From Tranzscheliella williamsii (lineage: Eukaryota > Basidiomycota > Ustilaginomycetes > Ustilaginales > Ustilaginaceae): a DNA stretch of 64,000 nt. Shown one piece after another: positions 32,329-44,000 of the stretch. The translations under genes and the position numbers were made by a program. Position 1 is the stretch's first letter; the number at the start of each line of letters is the position of its first letter. The notes beneath the pieces are model-generated. The model was not told where the DNA came from. It worked only from the letters and a program-made list of their open reading frames with translations, and made no database searches. The DNA lies in contig JALBYF010000001.1 of NCBI GenBank assembly GCA_023212725.1, positions 186,001-250,000 of the forward strand, read 5' to 3'.

Positions 32329-33533
32329 ATGGGAGCGGAAACGACGCAAGACACGAGCCGCGGCGCAACGGATGCGGGGCGGGGTGAGGAGGAAGTGCAG
32401 AATGCCGGAGTTCGGGGGTGGAGCCGGCTGTTTGAGCAGTTGCAGGGAGCGGGGTTGGGAGGCGAGGCGGGGGGGTCTCGCGGGGCCGGGGCCACGTCGC
32501 GGGGTGGGCGGAGCGGACAAGCGGGGCAGCGGGGTGTGTCGGCGCGGCGGACGCTGCTCAGCGGGGCGGGAGGGACGGGGGGGGCGGGGGGCAGCGATGC
32601 GCTGTACAAGATCCGACACAAGATTGTCACGACGCGGCTGCCGCCAGACAGCGTGGTGACGCGGGCGGGGACGACGTACCGGAGCGTGGTGTGGAAGCTG
32701 CTGCTGGACGTGCGCGCGCTGCCCGTGGGCGACTACCTGGCATTGGTCGCCAAGGGCCCCTCGCCGTCGCACGACAAGATCCGCAACGACACGTTCCGCA
32801 CGCTCGCCACCGACCACGGCTTCAAGGAGCGCGTCCACGAGGAGAAACTCATCCGCCTCCTCGACGCATTCGTCTGGAAACACCACGACACCCACGCCGC
32901 GCACGACGCGGTGTACGAGTTCAGCTATGTCCAGGGCATGAACGTCCTCGCCGCCCCCTTTCTGTACACCCTCGCCTCCGAGCTCGAGGCCTTTGCCTGC
33001 TTCAGCCGCTTCATCGAGCACTGCTGCCCCCTCTACGTACAGCCCACACTCTCCGGCGTCCATCGCGGCCTGCACGTAAGTCCCAACAACCCCCGCCCCC
33101 GCCTTTGCCGCGCGACAGCTGCTGAACCCCCGCCCGCACACAGCTGCTCGACCGCTGTTTAGAGCTGCTCGACCCGCCGCTGTACGCGCACCTGCGCGCC
33201 AAGAACCTCGCCGCCGAGATCTACGCATTCCCCTCGGTGATGACCCTCTGCGCCTGCACCCCGCCCCTGGACCAGGTCCTCGAGCTCTGGGACTTCCTGC
33301 TCGCCTTCGGCGTCCACTTCAATGTCCTCTGCATCGTCGCCCAGCTGCACATCCACCGCACCACCCTCCTCGACACCCCGAGCCCCATGAAACTCCTCCG
33401 CAACCTGCCCCCCCTCGCCGCACGCAAGATCATCGACGTCACCGTCACCCTCGCCCGCGACGTCCCCGAACCCCTCTACCACGACCTCGTCAAACACCCC
33501 TACCATCCCGACAGCGTCGCCGGCATGCTCTAA
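32329..33533 (+). CDS. BUB2: mitotic-exit/septation TBC-domain GAP Bub2 (Cdc16-like)
   Basis: Two exons, 32329-33075 and 33144-33533, give 378 residues. The 68-nt intron has GTAAGT, TGCTGAAC and ACACAG. TBC hallmarks are present: the arginine-finger type motif IRNDTFRT (IxxDxxR) and the glutamine-finger motif SYVQGMNVLAAPFLY. The C-terminal part, PLDQVLELWDFLLAFGVHFNVLCIVAQL, matches the Bub2/Cdc16 subfamily rather than general Rab GAPs. Known role: with Bfa1/Byr4, it is the GTPase-activating protein for Tem1/Spg1 at spindle pole bodies, holding back mitotic exit until the spindle is correctly placed. The N-terminal 90 residues before SDALYKIRHKIV are Gly-rich and longer than in yeast. Sense codons are G-rich before about 32720 and C-rich after it. 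Confidence 0.9.
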
Positions 33534-34345
33534 CCCCCACGCGACACCCTCCGCCCCTGACCATACCCCGCGCCGATGCGCCCATACCACGCCACGACCA
33601 AGCGGAGAAATTCATGTGGCTGCGCTTCAAAACCATTGATACATCGCTGACACCACACAGCAGAGTTTGCGCACGGCGGATAAGATGAAGCCTATCTCGC
33701 GGGCGAGCGAGAACAGAGGGAAGGGGAGGAGCGCAGAGTGCGGGTGCGAGCAGGCGGGATTTTGTTGGGGAGGGGCCGGTGAGAACGGATAGGTATGTCG
33801 ACTGAGACCGAGTCATGCAGGGACGGAAGCGCCGCAAGGAAGGCATAGAAGGGTAGGACCAAGAGAGAGAAAAGGAATTGCTACAGCGCAAAAGTCGCAA
33901 GCAGGTGGCCGTGAGAAACTACAACAGGACGAGAAAGACGAGTATGTACATATCGAAGGGAAGAGGGAGAAGGTCAATGCGAACGATTCCATCCCACCGG
34001 AGTTCAAATACAGCCGTGTGGCACCTTGGAAAGCGGGAGCTCCTGCAAGTGCAGACCGACCTAGGTCGCCGGCGATGAACACCACAGCAGCAGGCCCTTA
34101 CCCATCCGGCGCCAATGACATACCACGTCGTCCAAGCCGGCTTGCTGATGTACTCCTCGAGAGACTGCAGTGCCCTACTCAAAAGATACCACAGGTCCAG
34201 CGGATGCTGTGATCAGCGACCAAACAGCAGAGCGGCCAGACGAGAGGACAAAGATGAGCGGGTAAATCAGAGTGCTCTCAAGCCCAAGCTTGATAGCCAC
34301 GCAGGATATAGCCCCAGAGTACTGTTTGCGCAAGTAGCAGGCCGC
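33534..34345. other. convergent gap between BUB2 and GSK3
   Basis: 812 bases between two stop codons. The first 70 bases are C-rich, then purine-rich sequence follows on the plus strand (33700-33960). Short open frames only; no gene is seen. Confidence 0.5.
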
Positions 34346-35899
34346 TCAGTCCAAAGTGACCTTAAGCGACTCCAGGGGAATGGGCTGGAAATTGTGTACG
34401 TCGATTCCGCGCGCCGCCAGGTCGGCTTCGGCATGTTGCGGGACGAGACGGGAGATGAGATCGGGTCGGACAGACAGCTCTTCTTTGGTCCAGTTGAAGA
34501 GGGGCGGAGCTTCGCGCCCGTTGGGCATGCGCACTTCGCCGGTTCGAAGCTCGTCGAAGAAGGGGTGGCAGAGAGCCTCGACAGCAGACAGTCGAGCGTC
34601 CGGTGTGTACTCGAGGAGCCGCGAGATAAGGTCGATGGCATCCGGAGGCGTTCGCGGGCGGAAGACCTTGGAGAAGGGATGCGGCCGAATTTGGGGGAAT
34701 TTGTGCTCCATGTAGTTGGGGTTCATGGTCTTGATCTGTTCTCGAGAAGGCGTTCCGAGCACCTTGATAATCTCGACGAGCTGATCGATTCCGCTTTCGC
34801 CAGGGAAGAGGGGCTGACCCTGCATAAGCTCGGCCATAACACAACCGGTCGACCAGATGTCGATGTTGGTGGTGTAGTTGGTGGCACCAAAGATGAGCTC
34901 GGGGGCTCGGTAGTATCTTGAGCAGATGTAGCTGACATTGGGCTCACCGGCAATCAGAATCTTGGCCGAACCGAAATCGCAGAGCTTCAAAATGCCGCTC
35001 GAGGGGTCGAGTAGCAAGTTCTGGGGCTTGATGTCTCGGTGGCAGATACCAATCGAGTGGATGTAGGCCAAGCTGCGGAGCAACTGGTACATGTAGAGCT
35101 TGATCAAGAGCATCGGCATGGTCTGCTTGAGTTTGGCATAGTGTCGTGACGCGCGGTAGACGGTCTCGGGGACATATTCGAGAACGAGATTGAGGAAGAC
35201 CTCGTCCTTCTTGTCGCCGTTCGAGTAAAAGAAAGCTTTGAGGTCTACAACGTTGGGATGTTTGACAATCCTCATGATCTGCAGCTCTCGGTTCTTGAAG
35301 CGCTTGTCCTGCAAAACTTTCTTGATAGCAACATCGTCGCTCTCTTTGCTCGAACCTTCTGCGGGCGCGGGTTCTCCGGACGGAGTGACCAATTTTGCCT
35401 GGAAAACGACACCGAAACTTCCATTACCGACAACCTTGCAGTTGGTGTAGGTGATTTCCCGCTGCTCAGCCGTCTTGCCATCAGAGGCGAGAACTTTGAT
35501 CAGCTTGTTCGGATCATCGAGAGCTGTTGCGGGAGCGGGATACAAAGTAGCCGCAGAGTTGAGGGAAAAAAGCGACGTCAGCGTGAGGTTCGAAGGAGCG
35601 CATCTGGCTTCACCAAGGTCACCAAAGCAGTCTCCGGAACATCCCAATCCCGATCACTCTGAGCGTTTGCCCTTGGCATCCTTTTTGCCAGGCTTTGGCT
35701 TGGCAGCCAGCTCTTCGGAAAAATCCTTTTCCATGACAAAGAGAAAGCCTCAAGGGGCAGCGTGTTGGCAGCGCCTCGTCCAGCTACCACAACAGACAAA
35801 GTCGTTGGGTGTATGCTTTGAGGGGGAGAGGTGGACGAATAAAATGAAGACGTGATACATACTGTTGAGCTTCACGCCATTGATTGGCGCGTTGGACAT
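34346..35899 (-). CDS. GSK3: glycogen synthase kinase 3 homologue
   Basis: Two exons on the minus strand, 35863-35899 (37 nt) and 34346-35523, give 404 residues. The 339-nt intron has GTATGT, a CGCTGAC branch site with pyrimidine tract, and ACAG. The spliced start reads [28 protein letters not shown], joining smoothly to the kinase core. Motifs: glycine loop GNGSFGVV (45-52), AIKKVL lysine (K80), [14 protein letters not shown], and the GSK3-specific activation loop [12 protein letters not shown] with the regulatory tyrosine. The [18 protein letters not shown] and C-lobe HPFFDELR blocks are typical of GSK3. Known role: a constitutively active kinase acting on primed substrates in growth, stress and differentiation. 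Length matches the family (about 400). An N-extended reading through the intron would not carry the conserved start. Confidence 0.92.
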
Positions 35900-38672
35900 G
35901 GTGAGCGTGCTGAGGTTGGGTGACACGCAAAGAAATGGATGTAGCTGCTCTCAGCGCACGTTGCGTCTGTATCGTCGCACTGGGCTGGGCTGAACCTTTG
36001 GGCTGGGGCGTGTTCAGGGACGAGAGCAGAGCTGCGGAGAAGTCGACTGGTCTCGGTTGAGTGCACCGACAGCGTTGTGATAGGGTGTGTTGGCAAGGGC
36101 CAGTCAACGATCGACGGGCGAGAGTGTAAGCCTGACGTCGTCAATCAACCAAGCAAGGCGCAAGATGCGATCCGAGCGCGGCGGTGACGGGCACGAAGAG
36201 AGTATAAGTGTGGATGGATGGATGATGCTGCAGTCGACCGAACGAATTGTTATGGTGAGGATGGTGAAAGTGCACAGCGATGGAGAGGGTAATGATGATG
36301 GTGAGCGCCGAAAGACGTGAGACGTGTAAAGAGGCAGGTGATCAAGCGACTCAAAGTGGAGATGGCGCACGCAGACGCCTTACTGGGGATGAACAGGCCA
36401 AAGCCAAGCTGGGGGACGAACCGTGTCGAACCTTTCTGCGCGACTTGGCGGAGGGTTATGGATTGGCTGGCTGACTGACTGTGGCTTTTGGCTCTCTGGT
36501 TGGCTGGTGGGCTCGCCTGGTGTTGGCCGCGACATCAGCCAGCTGGGAAGTCGAATCGAGTTCAATTTGCAGCTCAAATCAAAGTCCAATTTGCAGCAGC
36601 TTGGGATGCATCATCGTTTCTCCAGTTCAGCTGCGCTCGTCCCATCTATGCTCTCATCGCCACCCACTCCGAGCCACACAGCACATGCTTAGGTCGCTAG
36701 GGTATCACTACCAGGTCTAGCACCTAACCAACACCACCGCGCAGGCCAGTCCACTTGATAAGAATGCGAGTGGGTTGATGCAGAAATAGCAGCGGGGTAA
36801 TTGCGAGTGAACAGGCCAGGCAGGAGGGAATTGTCACCAAATGAGCATCCGTGCATGGCCTTCCTTCGATCCTGAGGTCAGGCAGAAGGCGACTCAAGTC
36901 AATTAATCAGCTCCCAGTTTGCCTCATGGTCAAATGGTCCTTACTCTCTTTTAACAATTGTATTGCTTAGGAGCACGAGACGTCGGAAAATTGACTCACG
37001 ACGAAATAGAAAACTGCTTATTGGGAGTTCAGCAAACAATATGCGTCCTGTAGTACGGTCAGTTGCAATTATCGGCCATCCGCAAACGCGTGGGGCGAAC
37101 GTCCCCAAAAACAACGTAACCGAACAACGGTACTAGATCTTTGCGCAATAATGCCACCCTTGTCAAAATGAAAAACACTTACACCGACGACAGCACGTAC
37201 TTGCAGCGACTACACTTACAGCGACTACAGCACTCAGACCGATACAGTAGCTAACAGACAATTATTTGGCGAGTCACGGGTCGGTATGCGCGAAAGACAC
37301 GCCGCCCCACCTGCTTTGCAATGCCACCGAAGTGCAGCGAGCGACAGTTCGGTATCATCCGAGCACTTTCCCAAAGGCTGGTTCGGGGAGACCGCCCTCG
37401 ATGAAGGTAGCTGAGTGGACATCGGCACGACGCCGGGGTTGGCTTGCCCAAGTAGCAAGTCAAATCAGTCAGTCATCTGCCGCTCCTCCATGACAGCCTC
37501 ATTGTCGTACGTGGCGATGCGTCCAGTTCAAACGAATAAAATTCTCAAGTGCCTCACCAGCTGACTACGAAAGCGATAGCTGCAAAACATCCGCGTGACC
37601 TCGCACAAGACACCCACAGCTGTAAATCAAGGATGCTTATCCGTACGACAATAGAACAATTCAGGTGGCCGGTTGCACTGAACTTAACAACGGCCAAACC
37701 GGCTGATAACCGTCACTAGGCCTAACTAATGTGTCTCTTTGCCGCACGGTACCGACATCTGTGATTTTGTGTTACACTCTTTCGGCCAACCCGCCGAAGT
37801 CGGCAGTTCCGGTGGCGAGGCGCGGCAATTAGGGCTATTACGTTCCATCATTCGGACGTCTTTCTATAGCTCGGTTGCGCCTACCCCGGCCTATTTATCG
37901 GCAGACTTAGCCGCATTCGGCAATCCGACGCAGATCAAAGGTGCTTTAGCTTCACTGTTTGACGTTCCTGAAGTCCGACGGGGTTACCAATTGTAGGTTT
38001 GACAGGTACTTACGACGCTTCGCACTTGAGGAAAATGACAGCTTGGAGGGCTCACAAGGTCGACGGTTGACTCTGCTTCTGTCTGCGTGTTTGAGATGGG
38101 GCGATCAAACCTTGCGACGTCATGTTCGACGCTGTGCTGCTAAAGTAGTGGATCAGTCTAGTCTGAGCTCATCACGATCCGACGGCTATCAAGTACTCGC
38201 CTAGCACCGTTCGCTGCAGTCTAACGGAATCGTTTGTTCCGCATCGTTTTCTCTTGGCCGGATCAGCCATGACCCGCCTGCGGTGCATACTGCCAATCAG
38301 CGTCTTTCCTCCGACAAAAGAACAACTGCCTGCATCATAGCCGTTCTCCTTCAGTGCCTGCATCACCAATTGTCGTTCAAGCTACGCCGCCCCTCCCACC
38401 ACCGCCATGCAGCATGTGCCCAGCTTCAACCTCAATTTGCTCGTGCCTAGCCTCACCTCCCGTCCTCCCACTTTCGATCCTCTCCCACTTCATCAACGTC
38501 GTGTGCCACCCACCGTCCGTTTCGTTGATGTGGCCCCGTTCATCTACTTTAGCCGCTTGAGTACACGGCACTTTCCAACAGCTTCATTGCACGACCCTGG
38601 TTCCAATCCCCATCCTACCGCCCGTTCATCCTTTTCACCTGGTGACAAAAACACTTCCCGACTGATGACAAT
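35900..38672. other. 2.8 kb divergent intergenic region
   Basis: Head-to-head between GSK3 (minus) and the tannase-like gene (plus). The block from about 36880 to 38370 is AT-richer than its surroundings and holds a duplicated CTTACAGCGACTACA-type segment near 37198-37230 and a small perfect hairpin TTCGGC/GCCGAA at about 37778-37797. The last 300 bases before the tannase are C- and CT-rich, as in strong fungal leaders. No gene is recognised. Confidence 0.5.
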
Positions 38673-40919
38673 ATGGCGAAACCCATCCATCGAATTGCCG
38701 CTTGCCTTCTTGCCTTGACACTCTTTTTCAGCACCACCTCCCAGGCTGTTCTGATTGGCAGATATGCAGTGAAGCCACGCCACATCCAAACAGACAGTGC
38801 TGCCAGCTGCCAACAGCTTCCTGATGTCGTCAATCTCCTCCTCGCTGCCGGCATGGTCCCAGACGGACAACCCATGAACGTCTCCAACCTCTACTCCGTC
38901 TTCTATCCCGCCGGGTCCAATCCCACCGCCGCCGAGCTCTATGAGGCCATCCCCGAATTGTCCTACACCCCGACAGACGACAAGGCGGGTGCCATCAAGT
39001 CCGCTAAGGGCTGGGATCGTGACGATGCCGCCGCCGATCTGGGCTACGGCGAAGCCGCTTGCGCCGCGTACGCCCAAGACGGCGGTCTTCCCGCCTTCTG
39101 CCGTTTTGGTGGCCAAGTCCAGACCAGCGACTCTGGCAGTCGCGCCCACTTCGAAGTTTGGATGCCCGTCGCCGACGACAATGACCCCTTGGCTCCCCAT
39201 CTGTGCTCCCAACCTCCCGGCACCGGTGCCAAGGCCAAATTCAGCCTCTTCGAGCGCCCAAGTTCGGCTCCCACGACGATCATGAGAAAGGCGCTGGCCG
39301 CTAGGGCTATGTTTCAGGCCGCTTGCAGCGACGGCTGGACCAAGCGCCTCCTCTTCATGGTGGGCGGAGGCCTTCGAGGAAGCGTAGCCTTCCCCGAACT
39401 CAAGCAGGCGCTGGCGCGGTACCGCGTAGCCGTGGCAGGCACCAACATGGGCCACTTTTCCTCAGCAAACGGCAGCAAGTGGCTTCCCGCCAACCCCGAG
39501 GCCTGGACCGACTTCGGCCACCGCGCCGTCCACATGACCACTGTGGTTTCCCAACTCTCCGTCAAGACCTTCTACGGTGTCGACGACATGCCGCATGACA
39601 ACCAGCACGGCTACCGCGCCGGCCTCGGCTTCTATACCTATTTTCGCGGATGCAGCACCGGCGGCAGGGCGGCCATGGCCGAGGTCCAACGCTACCCCTA
39701 CGACTTTGATGGTGTCATGGCCGGCTCTCCCGCCTTCGAATACAACCATCTCAACGCCTACCAGATCCATGTCTCGTCGTTTTTAAAAGACAAAACAAGC
39801 CCAGGATTCATCCCGGTCAAGGCTTATCCTCTTATCCACAAGGCCGTGTTGGAGGCATGCGACGCCGAGGACGGTGTCGTGGACGGCGTCGTCTCGCGTC
39901 CTCAGCAGTGCAAGCCTGACTTCTCTGCGCTGATCGGATGTAAGGAGCCTGAGCCGGAGCCCACACCGGCTGTACGTTCATCTGCCATCCTCGAAAAACG
40001 CGACCAAGTGTTGCCTGGCGATGAGAAACGCGCTGCGCCAAGGAGTGGGAACGATGCACCCGCCGACGACGTTGCTGCCTCAGCCGAGGACGCTGCTGCC
40101 TCAGACGAGGACGTTGCTACCCATGCCGAGCCGGTGGAGGCTGCTCCGAAGTGTCTGACCCAGCCGCAGCTCGAGACGCTGCACAACATCTACAGTGACT
40201 ACTACATCGACGGCGAGCTGATCCGCGAGGCGGTGCTGCCGGGGAGCGAAACTGGCTGGAGCGCCAAGACCGGGCTGACGGGCAAGGTGTTCAACGCGGC
40301 GCCGGCCTGGTATCACTACCAGGTGCTCAACGAGACGGTCTGGGACGACGAGGCGTTTGATCCCTTCCAGCGGGTGACGCCGGAGGTGATTGCGGCGGGG
40401 GAGGCGGACCCGGGGGGAACGATCAACTTTAGCGCGGATGTGGGTGCGTTCTTCCGGCGCGGGGGCAAGCTGATCCACTACCACGGGCTGGCGGACCAGC
40501 TGGTGCCGTCCGGGGTTTCGCCGCGCTACTACGACCGGGTGTGGGAGACGGTGCGCGGGACCGAGGACGCGTACAAGCTCTATCTGGTTCCTGGCATGGA
40601 GCACTGCCGCGGCGGGCCGGGCGCGTTTCACTTCGGCGGCGCCGGCCAGACCGAGCCCGGCTGGCGCCCGCTCCGCTACGACGCGGCCCACGACATGTTC
40701 CTCGCCCTCACCGACTGGGTCGAGCGCCGCCGCGAGCCTGGCGCCCTTGTCGCCGCAGCGTACAACACCTCCCCTGCAGACCCGCCCGCGCCCGCCAACG
40801 AGACCGCGTTCGCAAACGGCCTCCGCAACTCCCGCCTCCTCTGCCCCTACCCGCAAAAGGCCGCCCTCAAGCACAACGCCCACGACCCCACCGACGCCGC
40901 CGCCTTCCACTGCATTTAG
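38673..40919 (+). CDS. secreted tannase/feruloyl-esterase family hydrolase
   Basis: 748 residues from ATG 38673. A clear signal peptide (about 1-25: hydrophobic LLALTLFF ending in SQA) predicts secretion. The family CS-D-HC catalytic pattern is complete: RGCSTGGRAAM (C327, nucleophile S328), GLADQLVPSG (D608) and GMEHCRGGPG (H644, C645). In known fungal members the two cysteines form a disulphide holding Ser and His together. The lid insertion of the family is present, but here it includes an extra low-complexity stretch (about 430-490). That stretch has LEKRD and DEKRA, possible Kex2 cleavage sites, followed by repeats of DDVAASAEDAAAS type. Role: hydrolyses esters of plant phenolics (gallate, ferulate or similar); the substrate is not predictable. 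Convergent with AMS1, with only 129 bases between stop codons. Confidence 0.88.
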   Translation: MAKPIHRIAACLLALTLFFSTTSQAVLIGRYAVKPRHIQTDSAASCQQLPDVVNLLLAAGMVPDGQPMNVSNLYSVFYPAGSNPTAAELYEAIPELSYTPTDDKAGAIKSAKGWDRDDAAADLGYGEAACAAYAQDGGLPAFCRFGGQVQTSDSGSRAHFEVWMPVADDNDPLAPHLCSQPPGTGAKAKFSLFERPSSAPTTIMRKALAARAMFQAACSDGWTKRLLFMVGGGLRGSVAFPELKQALARYRVAVAGTNMGHFSSANGSKWLPANPEAWTDFGHRAVHMTTVVSQLSVKTFYGVDDMPHDNQHGYRAGLGFYTYFRGCSTGGRAAMAEVQRYPYDFDGVMAGSPAFEYNHLNAYQIHVSSFLKDKTSPGFIPVKAYPLIHKAVLEACDAEDGVVDGVVSRPQQCKPDFSALIGCKEPEPEPTPAVRSSAILEKRDQVLPGDEKRAAPRSGNDAPADDVAASAEDAAASDEDVATHAEPVEAAPKCLTQPQLETLHNIYSDYYIDGELIREAVLPGSETGWSAKTGLTGKVFNAAPAWYHYQVLNETVWDDEAFDPFQRVTPEVIAAGEADPGGTINFSADVGAFFRRGGKLIHYHGLADQLVPSGVSPRYYDRVWETVRGTEDAYKLYLVPGMEHCRGGPGAFHFGGAGQTEPGWRPLRYDAAHDMFLALTDWVERRREPGALVAAAYNTSPADPPAPANETAFANGLRNSRLLCPYPQKAALKHNAHDPTDAAAFHCI

Positions 40920-41048
40920 ACACCTCAGCACTAGACCGACAGAATCGCTACTGCCACGTCATTCATGCTGCCTAATCATCGGGCCACTTGGGCATGGCTG
41001 CGGGTCGTACGTACATGGCTGTCAATGGGGGCGCAGGGGCGGGGACGG

Positions 41049-44000
41049 TCAGAGAGTGATCTTGAGCGTCAGGATCTCGAAGGGGCGGAGCTGGAGCTGG
41101 ACGTGGGTCTCGCCGAGCTCGTCGGTGTAGGTGTGGAACTGGAGCGCGTGCGACTTGGCCTCGTCGACGTCTTCGAGCAGGTTGGTGACTTCGACCGAGG
41201 TGACGGGGAGGGCGAGCCGGAGCGTTGGCGAGGCGTGCGCGCCAAGCGCTTCGTAGATGCGCACGACGACGGCGCGCGCCGCGGCGGCCGGCTCGCCGGC
41301 ATAGGCAAAGTCGGCCTCGGCGCGCTTGAGCGTGTCGAGCACCGCGCCGGCGCGGCCTGCATCGATCAGCGCGATGGGCATGCGCACCTCCTCCGTCGCG
41401 CGCTCCAGCGTTGCCACGCCCACTGCAGCGTCGCGCCGGCAGGCGACGTCGAAGCGTGCATTGAAGGTGCGCGCCACCGCAACCACCTGCCCGCGCCCCA
41501 CCCCGCCCACGTGCGGGTATAGGGCAAAGGCGAACCGGTGCAGCCCCTCGTCCTCGTGCGCATCCGGATAGGTCCCGCCCTTGAGCAGCGACAGCCGCAT
41601 CAGCCCACCTTCAACGCTGTAGCCGTACTTGGACTCGGTCAGGATGCTCAGTCCATAGTCCGCCTCCGAGAGATCGGCAAAGCGGTGGCCGCACACTTCG
41701 AACTTGGCCGCCTCCCAGCTCGTGTTCCGCGTCGTGGGACGCGTGGTAATGCCAAACTGCGTTTCGTACCGCGCCGACTCGGCACGCAGCCGCGTGGGCA
41801 CTTGGAAGCGCAGGAAGCGGTGCTTCTCCCACCAATCGATCTGCGTGTCGAACCGAAGCAACGGCCGCGCATCATCTCCCTTCACCAGCGTCGTCGCGCC
41901 GATGGCGTCCAGGACGATGCTGATCTGCGCTGTGCTCTGTCCGAATTTGGCTTCGAGCGTCAGGCTCGCCCGCCACGGCCCCGACTCGGTAATCCTGACA
42001 TTGCTGAAGGGGATGTCCTCGACAGTGTCGAGCGAATACAGCTCCGTCTCCCAGTTATCGTACTGCGGCGGATAGTCTTCGGCAATACAGAGTCCGGCGG
42101 TGCGGCCCTCCTCGATCAGCTCGCGCTCAGCCACCCGATCGTAAATGGACGTGATCCTGCCGTGCGACACCTTGACGGCAATGGCGGCGCTACGGAGGAC
42201 AAAGACGTTGTGCTCCGGCTGCTCGGCGGTGACCGCCTCCAGGTTCCGCAGCACTGTGCTGTGGTCTTCGACCGCCTTCGCTGTGCCGTGGCCCTCGACA
42301 TCTTCCACGAGCAGTAGGGCGCTCTTGCCGTTCTTGCACAACTGGAGGGACTGGTGTGAAAGGGCAATAGCCTCGGCTCGCGGCACGCTTTCGCCCAGCT
42401 CAACTTCAACAAGCTCCCTGCGGGGGACGCCAAGAGTATTGATGGCCATGTAGCTCGCTTTGGCACCTGCGCTTCGCTCTTCACCCACCCCGAGAGCCTT
42501 CAACGCGTCGCGCCAGAGCTTTTTGCCTTTGACCGCCATGTCGGCGTACATCTCTTCGAGGTCGTCGTACACCATCCGGATGGCGCTGCCGGGCAGACAG
42601 TCGTGGAACTGATTGAGCAGCAGCGGCTCCCAGATGGCATCAATCGCTTCCTTTGGATACTGGAAGCCTTTCACCTGGAGAGAGGCAAGTGTATTGACCC
42701 ACTCGAGCTTCTGCATGAATGCCTCGAAGCTTCGATTCCACTGCTTGATCGAGCCGTGAGACGTGTAGACACCTCGATGGAACTCGAGGTAAATCTCGCC
42801 AGACCAGGTCGCCAGCCGGCGACCATTCTCGGTGGTGGTGCGCACGTGTTCGAAGAACTCCTTGGCTGACTTGCCCATGTGCACCCTAGGCATATCCTTG
42901 AATCCATTGTTGTTGACCGCACGGGCCCGTCGTAGCCGTTGCAACATGTTCTCGGTGGGACCGCCTCCACCATCTCCAAAGCCGAAGAGCATCAGTGCCG
43001 AGGGTTGAACCCAGAGATCCTGGTTGTTGTTGATGCCTCGAGCGATTTCTTCGACCGAGCACTTGGAGTCGTAATTGTTGACGGGCGTCATATGTACCAT
43101 GATCTGAGTGCCGTCCAGTCCTACCCACATGAGGGTGTTGTGGGGGAAGCGGTTGATGTTGTTCCAACTCAGCTTCTGAGTGAAGAAATAGTCGCAGCCG
43201 GAAAGACGGGCCAGCTGCGGGATCTGGGCATTGTAGCCAAAGGTGTCAGGCAGCCAGAAGATATCGCATCGCTTGCCGAAGCGACTCTTGAAGTAGCGCT
43301 GTCCGTAGAGGAACTGGCGTGCGAATGCCTCTCCGGATGGCATGTTGGCGTCGCACTCGACCCACGAGCCGCCGATGGGTTGGAATCTGCCGTCTCGAAC
43401 GTAGCCCTGGATCTTCTTGAACAGGTCCGGGTAGAGCGTCTCTAGCCATTGGAACTGCTGCGCCGTGGAGGCGGTGAAGCGATGTTCGGGGAACCGGTCC
43501 ATCAGGTCGATCTGGGTCGCCCATGATCTAGCCACCTTCTGTTGCGTAGCCGAGTACGTCCAGAGCCAGGCACTGTCAATGTGGGTGTGTCCCAAGCACC
43601 AGATCCTGGTGTCTTCTCTGCCTTTGACGACATCCTCTTGGTAGATCTTGTCGCCTTTGCTTTCCCAGTCCTTGCCTAGGATCTCTTCGGCCAGTTTTCT
43701 GCACTTAGGGATGCTGTCAAGGTCCGCCTTGCGGAAAGTGTTTTGGATCTGGTTGGCGACCCAGAGCGCACGGTTCTGCAGCTCGCTGTCCTTGGACAGG
43801 CTTTGCACACAGCCCTTGAGCGTATCAAAGTCCCACATGAGCCTCCATGCCTCGGCACGTTTCACTACGATATCGCACGACTCCAGCGTGAAGTAACGAT
43901 TAGGGTCGGGATCACCAGACCCATCGGCAGGCAGTCCAAACATGCCATTTGCAGTCACCTCAATATATAGGACAAGGCCGGATCGGACTCCGGGCTTCAG

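Noticed and set aside
37739..37996. 85-codon open frame in the AT-rich block upstream of the tannase
   Set aside because: No homology or coding-like third positions; start codon context weak.
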